From Sneathiella sp. (lineage in GTDB: Bacteria; Pseudomonadota; Alphaproteobacteria; Sneathiellales; Sneathiellaceae): 49,029 bases of DNA. The stretch covers positions 1 through 49,029 of the forward strand of contig PAKP01000018.1 of NCBI GenBank assembly GCA_002706985.1, read 5' to 3'. A program made the position numbers and the translations under genes. Below are positions 32,292 through 40,391 of this stretch, one piece after another (position 1 is the first letter of the stretch; the number at the start of each line of letters is the position of its first letter). The notes under the pieces are model-generated. The model worked only from the letters and a program-made list of their open reading frames with translations. It searched no databases and was not told the origin of the DNA.

Positions 32292-32882
32292 ATGACGAAA
32301 CCCGACTTTTCCGAAATCACCAAGGACAATGTTGTCGAATTTATCGCCGGTATTTTTGAACGGCGCGGGGCGGAGGAGTATCTCGGGGAGCCGGTCACGA
32401 TATCCGAGCATATGTATCAGAGCGCGCAGCTGGCCGAAGAGTCGGGCGCAAGTGAGGAAATGATTGTCGCGGCGCTGCTCCATGATATCGGGCATTTTAC
32501 CAATGAATTTCCGGACAACGCAGCGGAACTCGGCATCGACAGTCACCATGACCGGGCCGGAGCCGCGGTTATCGCACCGTTTTTTCCGAAGATGGTGACG
32601 GATTGTGTACGTCACCACGTTTCGGCAAAGAGGTATCTTTGTGCGACGGATCCGGGCTATTTTGCCAAACTGTCAGAGGCCTCCGTGCTCAGCCTGAAGC
32701 TTCAGGGCGGCCCGATGACGCGCGAGGCAGCGGAGAAATTCGCCCGCAATGGGGATGTCGACGCCATTGTCCAGGTGCGCAAATGGGACGATGAAGCCAA
32801 GGTGCCGGGTAAGAAAACCAAATCCTTTGACTATTATGCGCCGATGTTGCAACGGGTTATTGACAGGGCGGTACTGGACTAG
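32292..32882 (+). CDS. PhnZ/TmpB-type HD-domain oxygenase
   Basis: A 196-residue HD-domain protein. It carries every ligand known from PhnZ at matching spacing: Tyr30 and Glu33 (EEYLGEP), His40 (SEH), His64-Asp65 and His68 (LLHDIGH), His86 (HHDRAGA), His109 and Lys113 (HHVSAK), and Asp166 (KWDD). The Tyr/Glu pair is the mark of mixed-valent diiron oxygenases, not ordinary HD phosphohydrolases. PhnZ splits 1-hydroxy-2-aminoethylphosphonate to glycine and phosphate, and TmpB acts on the trimethylated form. The Fe/2-oxoglutarate hydroxylase that normally precedes it is not in the window. Its stop overlaps the LysR stop by four bases. Confidence 0.85.
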   Translation: MTKPDFSEITKDNVVEFIAGIFERRGAEEYLGEPVTISEHMYQSAQLAEESGASEEMIVAALLHDIGHFTNEFPDNAAELGIDSHHDRAGAAVIAPFFPKMVTDCVRHHVSAKRYLCATDPGYFAKLSEASVLSLKLQGGPMTREAAEKFARNGDVDAIVQVRKWDDEAKVPGKKTKSFDYYAPMLQRVIDRAVLD

Positions 32883-33757
32883 GCAGGCGCAGCCTCAAGC
32901 TGTTCCCGCGTCATTTTCATAAATGCGCTCACCAGATTGCCCTTTCCACGCTCCTTGAGGCAGATCAGCGCCTCGTCCATCAGAGGCTTGCAGCCGGAAA
33001 TGGGAATCTTGCAAAGACGCTCATCATGGCCGAATTCCGCCTCCGAAACGATACCGATACCGGCACCGCTTGCAACGATTTCCCGGATAGCCTCGCGCCC
33101 GACGGCTTCAATGGTCGGTGTTAGGGTAATGCCTTCGGATTCGGCAATTTGCTCCAGCTTGTGACGGGTTTTCGAGCCTTTCTCCCGCAGAACCAGCGGT
33201 TGCCGCGCCAGCTGTTTTAGGGAAATAGAGTCCAGTTTTGCAGCCGGATTGTCTTTGGCCGCAAAGGCGATAATCGGGGTTGAGCTTAACTTGATGACAT
33301 CGAATTCACGGGATTCGGGAATCTCGCCAAGGACACCGATATCTGCTTCATAGCTGCAGAGCTTATCAACTATCTCGGTCGTGTTTCCAGTGCTGACGGA
33401 AATAAAGACGCCCGGGTACTTTTCGCGAAACGGCCCCAGCACCGGATTGAGATGCTGTACGGAATCGGCAATGATCCTAAGTTTAGCGGAACTGAGGGCC
33501 CGCGATTCTGACAGCAGAACATGAGCCTGATCTTCAACATCGAACATGCGATGAGTGACTTCGAGCAGCTTTTTTCCGAATTCCGTGAGGGTAATCTGCT
33601 TTTTTTGCCGATTGAACAATAAAACGTCATACTCGGCCTCTAGTTTTCTTACCTGATCCGATACGGCAGGTTGGGTGAGGGACAGAGCCTCGGCCGCGCG
33701 AGAAAATCCGCCATGAATGGCGACATAGTGAAAGGCGCGTAACTGAACATACCTCAT
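32879..33757 (-). CDS. LysR-family transcriptional regulator of aminophosphonate genes
   Basis: A 292-residue LysR-type regulator. The DNA-binding helix-turn-helix is LRAFHYVAIHGGFSRAAEAL with SLTQPAVSDQVRKLEAEYDV. The effector domain follows (LRIIADSVQHLNPVLGPF, ADIGVLGEIPE, EIVASGAGIGIVSEAE). It is divergent from phnW, the usual place for the 2-aminoethylphosphonate regulator. It probably binds the dyad at 33824-33859 and the copy before aepX. Confidence 0.9.
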   Translation of the reverse strand: MRYVQLRAFHYVAIHGGFSRAAEALSLTQPAVSDQVRKLEAEYDVLLFNRQKKQITLTEFGKKLLEVTHRMFDVEDQAHVLLSESRALSSAKLRIIADSVQHLNPVLGPFREKYPGVFISVSTGNTTEIVDKLCSYEADIGVLGEIPESREFDVIKLSSTPIIAFAAKDNPAAKLDSISLKQLARQPLVLREKGSKTRHKLEQIAESEGITLTPTIEAVGREAIREIVASGAGIGIVSEAEFGHDERLCKIPISGCKPLMDEALICLKERGKGNLVSAFMKMTREQLEAAPA

Positions 33758-33823
33758 GTTTTATCCGATCAAAGATACTAACCAGCGTAATTATAACCCG
33801 AAGTTTGCTCAGGTCCTAAAACT

Positions 33824-33859
33824 ATCGTTTAAATTTATATATCAATTTTAAATAACGAT
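33824..33859. promoter_or_regulatory. AT-rich dyad between the LysR gene and phnW
   Basis: ATCGTT (33824-33829) and AACGAT (33854-33859) form the outer arms of an imperfect inverted repeat with an AT-rich centre. The left 22 bases (33824-33845) match 20 of 22 with 37952-37973 upstream of aepX, including the 15-mer TTAAATTTATATATC. This fits a LysR-type operator. Confidence 0.6.
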
Positions 33860-33932
33860 TTTACAAATATTACGTTGCGGCATACGGTTTGGATCACTTC
33901 TAAAAATTTTTTGCTTGGAAGGGTATGGAGCA

Positions 33933-35135
33933 ATGGCAGTAGATCATGAAAAGGTAGCGAATGTGGCGTTTCCTCCTCCGCATATGGGGGAGCCTTATCT
34001 GCTGACGCCTGGTCCTCTGACAACTTCCCTGAAAGTCAAGCAGGCCATGCTGAAGGACTGGGGTTCCTGGGACGGTGACTTTCGCGCGATGACGGCAGCC
34101 ATGTGCCAGAAACTGCTGGCCATTGCCGGAGATGGCGGCGCGGAATTCGACTGTGTCCCGATGCAGGGTAGCGGCACTTTCGCCGTCGAGGCGATGCTCG
34201 GCTCTTTTCTGGCAAAAGACAGCAAGACCTTAGTCCTCGTGAACGGGGCCTACGGCAAGCGGATCGTCGAATCACTGAGGTATCTCGGGCGCGACCATCT
34301 GGTTATTGACAAGGGCGATTATATGCCGCCGCGCGGCGATGAAGTGGCCGTGGCGCTCGAGAGCGATCCAGCCATTACCCATGTTGTGCTGGTGCATTGT
34401 GAAACCAGCTCCGGCATCCTCAACCCCGTACAGGAGATATCGGAGGTTGTTGCCGCGGCGGGACGCAAACTTCTGATCGATTCGATGAGTGCCTTTGGTG
34501 CCCTGCCTCTTGATACACGGGAAACCCGGTTCGAAGCCATGGTGTCTTCCGCCAATAAATGCATAGAGGGGGTGCCCGGATTTGGTTTTATCATTGCCCG
34601 CAAGTCGGCATTGGAGGCTGCGGAGGGAAATAGCCACTCCCTCAGTCTCGATGTGTATCAGCAATGGCTGAATTTCAAGAAAACGGGACAGTGGCGCTAT
34701 ACACCGCCCACCCATACAGTCGCTGCTTTCACGGAGGCGCTGAACCTGCATGAGCAGGAAGGCGGCGCGCCTGGACGACTCGCACGGTACGAGCGGAACC
34801 GGAATGTCATGGTTGCGGGAATGCGGGATCTGGGTTTTGAGACACTTCTCAAGGATCGCTGGCTGTCGCCGATCATTGTCACCTTTTTCAATCCGGCCCA
34901 TCCGAATTTCAGCTTTCCGAAGTTTTATGATCTGATGAAGAGCCGGGGCTTTATTATCTACCCGGGCAAACTGACGGTTGTGGACAGCTTCCGGATTGGC
35001 TGTATCGGCCGCCTGGATGAGCATGTCATGCGCCAGGTCGTGGTTGCCGCCCGTGAATCGCTTGCCGAAATGAACGTAGACAGCGCCTGTCCGCCGGAAT
35101 CCGCCCTGAAGGAGCGTGCCCGGCTGGCGGCCTAG
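33933..35135 (+). CDS. phnW: PhnW, 2-aminoethylphosphonate-pyruvate transaminase
   Basis: A 400-residue class V PLP transaminase that moves the amino group of 2-aminoethylphosphonate to pyruvate, giving phosphonoacetaldehyde and alanine. Family segments are [61 protein letters not shown] and the PLP Lys in [18 protein letters not shown] 33933 has GGAAGGG upstream; an earlier TTG (33915) would add six residues. It leads an operon with phnA and phnY. Confidence 0.95.
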   Translation: MAVDHEKVANVAFPPPHMGEPYLLTPGPLTTSLKVKQAMLKDWGSWDGDFRAMTAAMCQKLLAIAGDGGAEFDCVPMQGSGTFAVEAMLGSFLAKDSKTLVLVNGAYGKRIVESLRYLGRDHLVIDKGDYMPPRGDEVAVALESDPAITHVVLVHCETSSGILNPVQEISEVVAAAGRKLLIDSMSAFGALPLDTRETRFEAMVSSANKCIEGVPGFGFIIARKSALEAAEGNSHSLSLDVYQQWLNFKKTGQWRYTPPTHTVAAFTEALNLHEQEGGAPGRLARYERNRNVMVAGMRDLGFETLLKDRWLSPIIVTFFNPAHPNFSFPKFYDLMKSRGFIIYPGKLTVVDSFRIGCIGRLDEHVMRQVVVAARESLAEMNVDSACPPESALKERARLAA

Positions 35136-35163
35136 ACTTTCTCTGAACTGGAGTTTTTGATCC

Positions 35164-36429
35164 ATGAATAAAATGTCCCGAAACGGTATCACTGTAAACG
35201 ACCGGAACTACCCGTTTCCGGGCCGGACGGCGGTGGTTATTTGCCTCGACGGGTGCGAGCCTGCCTATATCGATGCGGCGATCGAGGCCGGAGTAATGCC
35301 AACGATGAAGCGCATTCGGGAAAAAGGCACCATGCAACTGGCCCATTGTGTCATCCCGAGTTTTACCAACCCCAATAATATGTCTATCGCGACGGGTCAG
35401 CCGCCCGCCGTACATGGCATCTGCGGAAACTTCCTTCTTGATCCCGAGACTGGTGAAGAAGTGATGATGAACGATCCGAAGTTCCTGCGCGTACCGACGA
35501 TTTTCAAGAGTTTCTATGATGCAGGCGCCCGCATTGCTATCGTGACCGCCAAGGACAAACTCCGCGCCCTGTTGGGGCATGGTCTCAAATTCGACGAAGG
35601 GCGGGCAATCTGTTTTTCGACGGAAAAATCCAATACTACGACCCGTGAAGAGCATGGCGTTGATAATGCATCGGAAGAACTCGATATCCCGGTGCCGAGT
35701 GTCTATTCCGCCGAGCTTTCCGAATATGTCTTTAACGCAGGCGTCAAGCTGATGACGTCCTTCATGCCGGACTTGATGTATCTGACGACAACGGATTATG
35801 TGCAGCATAAGGCCGCTCCGGGGACGAAGGACGCCAACGCCTTTTACGAGATGTTTGATTCCTATCTCACGAAGCTGGATTCCCTCGGGGCGGCAATCAT
35901 CGTAACGGCTGACCATGGTATGAAAGCCAAGCACAAGACGGATGGATCGCCGGATGTGATTTATTTGCAGGACCTGCTGGATCAGTCAATCGGGGAGGGG
36001 GCTGCCCGGGTTATTCTGCCGATCACGGATCCTTATGTAGTGCATCACGGGGCCTTGGGGTCCTTCGCGACCGCCTATCTGAAACCGGATGTCGACAAGG
36101 CTTCGGTGATCGAGATGGTCCGGGCAACGGAAGGTATCGATCTCGTGCTGGATCGGGAAGCCGCTGCCGCGCGGTTTGATCTGCCTGCGGACCGGATCGG
36201 GGATATCGTCATTGTCTCGGGAGAGAATCAGGTGCTGGGGACATCGGCAGATAGGCATGACCTTACGGCGCTCGATGTGCCGTTGCGCTCTCATGGCGGA
36301 TTGAGCGAACAGGTTATTCCCTTTATTTCCAATGTAGCGATACCGGATTTGCCGGAGGCGCCGGCGCTGCATAATTACGATGCCTATTATTATGCGACAC
36401 GCGCCGCCGCGACGGCCTTTGCAAAATGA
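35164..36429 (+). CDS. phnA: PhnA, phosphonoacetate hydrolase
   Basis: A 421-residue zinc enzyme of the alkaline phosphatase superfamily that splits phosphonoacetate to acetate and phosphate. The metal and nucleophile segments are [20 protein letters not shown] (Asp), [17 protein letters not shown] (Thr nucleophile), TTTDYVQHK (Asp, His), and [13 protein letters not shown] (Asp-His). It lies between phnW and phnY, and its stop overlaps the phnY ATG (ATGA). It should not be confused with the unrelated zinc-ribbon protein once also called PhnA. Confidence 0.94.
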   Translation: MNKMSRNGITVNDRNYPFPGRTAVVICLDGCEPAYIDAAIEAGVMPTMKRIREKGTMQLAHCVIPSFTNPNNMSIATGQPPAVHGICGNFLLDPETGEEVMMNDPKFLRVPTIFKSFYDAGARIAIVTAKDKLRALLGHGLKFDEGRAICFSTEKSNTTTREEHGVDNASEELDIPVPSVYSAELSEYVFNAGVKLMTSFMPDLMYLTTTDYVQHKAAPGTKDANAFYEMFDSYLTKLDSLGAAIIVTADHGMKAKHKTDGSPDVIYLQDLLDQSIGEGAARVILPITDPYVVHHGALGSFATAYLKPDVDKASVIEMVRATEGIDLVLDREAAAARFDLPADRIGDIVIVSGENQVLGTSADRHDLTALDVPLRSHGGLSEQVIPFISNVAIPDLPEAPALHNYDAYYYATRAAATAFAK

Positions 36430-37898
36430 ACAAGATGACGGCAGGAAAATCAGCGCGTTCAATCCGCAAGGAAGCGATGCGGATCGGCGGGCGGAAAGTC
36501 AGCACAGAAGATGTTGTCGAAGTTCATTATCCCTACACCAATGAGGTGATTGGAACGGTGCCCGCCGGGAGCGCAGAGCATGCGCGTGAGGCGTTCGAGA
36601 TTGCGGCGCAATACAAGCCGAAACTCACCCGCTATGAACGGCAGCAGATTCTCTTTCGGGCCGCGGAGCTTATCCGTCAGCGGCGGGAGCAGTTGGCGGC
36701 GGTGATCACGCTGGAGCTTGGAATCTGTCATCAGCATGCGCTCTATGAAACCGGCCGCGCGTATGATGTTTTCACCCTCGCGGGCCAGCTTGCCATTCTC
36801 GATGACGGACAGATTTTTTCCTGCGACCTGACGCCCCATGGAAAGGCCCGTAAGATTTATACCAAGCGCGAGCCAGTGAATGTGATTTCGGCGATTACCC
36901 CGTTCAATCATCCGCTCAATATGGTGGCGCACAAGATCGCTCCGGCGATCGCCACGAATAACTGCGTTGTCTGCAAACCGACGGAGCAAACGCCTCTCAC
37001 AGCTATCGCGCTTGCGGATATCCTTTATGAGGCGGGGTTGCCGCCGGAAATGTTTCAGGTCGTTACCGGCTGGCCGCAGGATATCGGCGAGGAAATGATT
37101 ATCAATAACCATATTGATATCATTACCTTCACGGGCGGCGTTCCCGTCGGCAAGATGATTGCGGCCAAGGCGGGATACAAGCGCCTGGCGCTGGAGCTCG
37201 GCGGTAACGATCCGCTGATCATCCTCGATGATCTGAGCGATGACGATCTGGTCAAGGCGGCGGAAATCGCTGTTGCCGGCGCTACGGGCAATTCTGGGCA
37301 GCGCTGTACCGCTGTTAAACGCATCCTTGTGCAGGAAAGTATTGCGGACAAGATCGTGCCGCATATCCTTGAAAAAGCGAAAAAAATCAACTTTGGTGAT
37401 CCTGAGGATCCGGAGACTCAGCTTGGCTGCGTGATTCATGAGCAGGCAGCGGAAATTTTTGAAAATCGCGTTTTCGCAGCCGAAAAGCAGGGCGCGAAAA
37501 TTCTCTATCATCCGGGGCGGAAGGGGGCTTTGCTCCCACCAATCGTTATCGACCATGTCCCGCATGACAGTGATTTGGTGTTTGAAGAGACGTTCGGACC
37601 GATTGTCCCGATTGTCCGCGTGCCGAATGACGATGTCGAACTGATGAAAATTTCGAACTCGACGCCGTTCGGTCTTTCTGCGGGCGTCTGCACCAACCGG
37701 CTTGATCGGATTACGCGATTTGTGGATGGCCTCGACGTTGGGACCGTCAATATATGGGAGCAACCGGGATACCGTATCGAAATGTCACCCTTCGGTGGCG
37801 TCAAGGATTCGGGGAATGGTGTTAAGGAGGGCGTGTTGGAGGCAATGAAATTCTTTACTAACGTTAAAACCTATTCACTGCCATGGCCGACAGAATAA
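36426..37898 (+). CDS. phnY: PhnY, phosphonoacetaldehyde dehydrogenase
   Basis: A 490-residue aldehyde dehydrogenase family enzyme that oxidises phosphonoacetaldehyde to phosphonoacetate with NAD. It has [19 protein letters not shown] (Asn), [16 protein letters not shown], the Glu segment [14 protein letters not shown] and the nucleophile Cys in [13 protein letters not shown]. The C-terminal [11 protein letters not shown] is also seen. With PhnW and PhnA it completes the oxidative 2-aminoethylphosphonate route. No phosphonatase (PhnX) gene is present. Confidence 0.93.
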   Translation: MNKMTAGKSARSIRKEAMRIGGRKVSTEDVVEVHYPYTNEVIGTVPAGSAEHAREAFEIAAQYKPKLTRYERQQILFRAAELIRQRREQLAAVITLELGICHQHALYETGRAYDVFTLAGQLAILDDGQIFSCDLTPHGKARKIYTKREPVNVISAITPFNHPLNMVAHKIAPAIATNNCVVCKPTEQTPLTAIALADILYEAGLPPEMFQVVTGWPQDIGEEMIINNHIDIITFTGGVPVGKMIAAKAGYKRLALELGGNDPLIILDDLSDDDLVKAAEIAVAGATGNSGQRCTAVKRILVQESIADKIVPHILEKAKKINFGDPEDPETQLGCVIHEQAAEIFENRVFAAEKQGAKILYHPGRKGALLPPIVIDHVPHDSDLVFEETFGPIVPIVRVPNDDVELMKISNSTPFGLSAGVCTNRLDRITRFVDGLDVGTVNIWEQPGYRIEMSPFGGVKDSGNGVKEGVLEAMKFFTNVKTYSLPWPTE

Positions 37899-37951
37899 TG
37901 CTATAGTCAACAAAAGCGACGCCCCCCAACGTCTTTGCGCAATATAGTAAG

Positions 37952-37973
37952 ATCGATTAAATTTATATATCCA
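37952..37973. promoter_or_regulatory. Copy of the phnW operator-like motif upstream of aepX
   Basis: Twenty of 22 bases match 33824-33845, with ATCG and the 15-mer TTAAATTTATATATC kept. A partial dyad continues to AATAGAT at about 37981-37987. It lies about 150 bases before the aepX ATG, in the 225-base gap after phnY. No other gene is seen in this gap. Confidence 0.6.
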
Positions 37974-38123
37974 TAAGTATAATAGATTTCTTCTATTTGT
38001 CACATTGCGCCAGTATTGAAATGAGTATCGATAGATTAACGTCCGGATGAAGATCAGATATGATCCTAAGGGACAGATTTATTTCAGTTATTTCTAAACT
38101 ACTTACTAAGGGAGAGCGAAACG

Positions 38124-39143
38124 ATGGTAGACTTTAAGAAGGTGGCTTTGGCGTCTGTTGGCGGGCTGTTGGTTGCCGGCAACGTGACGGCAGGCGAGCT
38201 GACCGTTTATACAGCGGTTGAGGCGGAAGACCTGAAACGCTACGCCGAAGAATTCAACAAGACCCACCCCGATATTGAAATCAAATGGGTGCGCGACTCC
38301 ACCGGCGTTGTTACCGCCAAGTTGCTGGCCGAGAAGAACAATCCGCAGGCTGACGTGATCTGGGGTCTGGCCGCGACATCACTTCTGCTGATGAAGTCGG
38401 AAGGCATGCTGGAGCCATATGCCCCGGCAGGTGTTGAGAATCTCGACAAGAAATTTGTCGACAAGAGCAACCCGCCGACCTGGACAGGAATGGATGCCTG
38501 GGTTGCCTCTGTCTGCTTTAACACTGTCGAAGGTGAGAAGCTGGGCCTGACGGCACCGACGTCCTGGAAGGACCTGACGAAACCTGAATATAAGGGCCAT
38601 GTCATCATGCCGAACCCGAACTCATCAGGGACCGGCTTCCTGGATGTGTCCAGCTGGCTGCAGATGTTCGGTGAAGAGGGCGGCTGGGAATATATGGATG
38701 CCCTGCATGAAAATATTGCCCGCTATACCCATTCAGGCTCCGCGCCTTGTAAACTGGCGGCATCCGGTGAAATTCCGATCGGTATCTCCTTTGCTTTCCG
38801 CGGTGCTAAATCCAAGGCCGATGGTGCACCGATTGAAATTATTGTGCCGGAAGAAGGCGTTGGCTGGGACATGGAAGCCACGGCCATTGTTGCCGGTACG
38901 GATAATATCGAAGATGCGAAGAAGCTTGTCGACTGGACCATCACCAAGGAAGCAAACGTGATGTATAACACCGGTTACGCCGTTGTTGCCTATCCGGGTG
39001 TGGCCAAGCCGGTTGAGTTCTTTCCTGAAAATCTGACGGAGAAAATGATCGATAACGATTTCGAATTCGCGGCGAACAACCGCGCAGCCATCCTTGAGGA
39101 ATGGCAGAAGCGTTACGATTCCAAATCCGATCCGAAAAGCTGA
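38124..39143 (+). CDS. aepX: AepX-like 2-aminoethylphosphonate-binding protein
   Basis: A 339-residue periplasmic binding protein with a signal peptide ending near VTAGELTVY (about residue 23). It resembles AepX/PhnS-type proteins of the iron/2-aminoethylphosphonate-binding group: LTVYTAVEAEDLKRYAEEF, VRDSTGVVTAKLLAEKNNPQADVIWGLA, MPNPNSSGTGFLDVSSWL. It is followed by a terminator-like hairpin, then the ATPase and a fused permease, the AepXVW layout. The Shine-Dalgarno is AGGGAGAG. The neighbouring phnW-phnA-phnY genes support the substrate. Confidence 0.9.
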   Translation: MVDFKKVALASVGGLLVAGNVTAGELTVYTAVEAEDLKRYAEEFNKTHPDIEIKWVRDSTGVVTAKLLAEKNNPQADVIWGLAATSLLLMKSEGMLEPYAPAGVENLDKKFVDKSNPPTWTGMDAWVASVCFNTVEGEKLGLTAPTSWKDLTKPEYKGHVIMPNPNSSGTGFLDVSSWLQMFGEEGGWEYMDALHENIARYTHSGSAPCKLAASGEIPIGISFAFRGAKSKADGAPIEIIVPEEGVGWDMEATAIVAGTDNIEDAKKLVDWTITKEANVMYNTGYAVVAYPGVAKPVEFFPENLTEKMIDNDFEFAANNRAAILEEWQKRYDSKSDPKS

Positions 39144-39157
39144 TTTTACAGCAAATG

Positions 39158-39192
39158 AAAAGAAGGCATCGCAATTGCGGTGCCTTCTTTTT
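39158..39192 (+). terminator. Terminator or attenuator between aepX and aepV
   Basis: A 16-base stem with one T-G pair (AAAGAAGGCATCGCAA against TTGCGGTGCCTTCTTT), ending in a T-run. It lies 14 bases after aepX. Readthrough to aepV and aepW is likely, since no new promoter is evident. Confidence 0.88.
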
Positions 39193-39233
39193 ATAATGAT
39201 CGAACAGACGCCGGATTATTATAAGGGGGTATA

Positions 39234-40391
39234 ATGAGTGCGGAGACTTTGCTGGAAAAAAGCACTGACGGCGACGGACAGGAATCCTATCTTCGGATAG
39301 ACAATTTATGGAAAGCCTTTGGCGATTTCATTGCGCTAAAAAATATTTCGCTCATTATCTCCGACGGTGAGTTCGTCTGTTTCCTTGGGCCATCCGGCTG
39401 TGGAAAGACAACCTTGCTTCGGGCCATCGCTGGCCTTGATCTGCAAACCTCCGGCAGGATAGAGCAAGCGGGGAAGGATATCTCCAATTTGCCGCCAGCT
39501 GAACGGGATTTTGGTATTGTTTTCCAGTCCTACGCCCTCTTTCCTAATCTGACGATTGAGAAAAATATTTCTTTCGGGCTGGAGAATGCCAGCCTGTCAA
39601 AGTCGGTGATCTCCGCGCGGGTGAAGGAACTTCTGGAGCTTGTGGGGCTTCCCGATCAGGGAAAGAAATATCCGGCCCAGCTTTCCGGTGGTCAGCAGCA
39701 GCGTATTGCCCTTGCAAGGGCCATCGCTATGTCCCCCGGCCTGTTATTGCTTGATGAGCCGTTGTCCGCCCTTGATGCCAAGGTGCGGGTGCATCTGCGT
39801 CACGAGGTGAAGGAACTTCAGCGCAAACTCGGGATCACCACGGTGATGGTTACCCATGATCAGGAAGAAGCCCTGTCCATGGCGGACCGGATCGTGGTCA
39901 TGAATCATGGCGTGATTGAGCAGATCGGCACGCCGACAGAAATCTACCGGGAACCGGCGACCTTGTTCGTGGCCGATTTTATCGGCGAGATGAACCAGAT
40001 CGCCGCAACTGCGGGCGAGAAGACTGCGGATGGAAAATCGACCGTCAGAATCGGATCGAAGGTGTTTATCTGCGGCGATCATGATTATCCAACGGGCACA
40101 GATGTTATTGCGGCGGTCCGTCCGGAAGATATCGTCCCCCATGGTGCCTATTTTCACGACAAGATCGCAGAGACGGAAAATGCTATTGTTTGCCGGATAA
40201 AGGAGATGGAGTTTCTCGGCTCCTTCTGGCGGACTCGTCTCTCCAGCGACACATTGGGCGATGCCGAAATTTTCGCAGACTTTTCCATTAACGCCATCCG
40301 GCGGCTGGAAATTGCGGAAGAAACGGATATCGCCGTCGAGATTCCGGGGAACCGGCTCAAGGTTTTTGCCGCCAAAGAGGGTGATCACTGA
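39234..40391 (+). CDS. aepV: AepV-like ABC transporter ATPase
   Basis: A 385-residue ATPase. Walker A is GPSGCGKTT, the Q-loop is VFQSYALFPNLTIEKN, the signature is [15 protein letters not shown], Walker B is LLLLDEPLSALD, and the H-loop is VTHDQEEALSMADR. A TOBE domain follows (VAAVRPEDIVPHG). It belongs to the 2-aminoethylphosphonate importer. The stop shares one base with the permease ATG (TGATG). Confidence 0.92.
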   Translation: MSAETLLEKSTDGDGQESYLRIDNLWKAFGDFIALKNISLIISDGEFVCFLGPSGCGKTTLLRAIAGLDLQTSGRIEQAGKDISNLPPAERDFGIVFQSYALFPNLTIEKNISFGLENASLSKSVISARVKELLELVGLPDQGKKYPAQLSGGQQQRIALARAIAMSPGLLLLDEPLSALDAKVRVHLRHEVKELQRKLGITTVMVTHDQEEALSMADRIVVMNHGVIEQIGTPTEIYREPATLFVADFIGEMNQIAATAGEKTADGKSTVRIGSKVFICGDHDYPTGTDVIAAVRPEDIVPHGAYFHDKIAETENAIVCRIKEMEFLGSFWRTRLSSDTLGDAEIFADFSINAIRRLEIAEETDIAVEIPGNRLKVFAAKEGDH

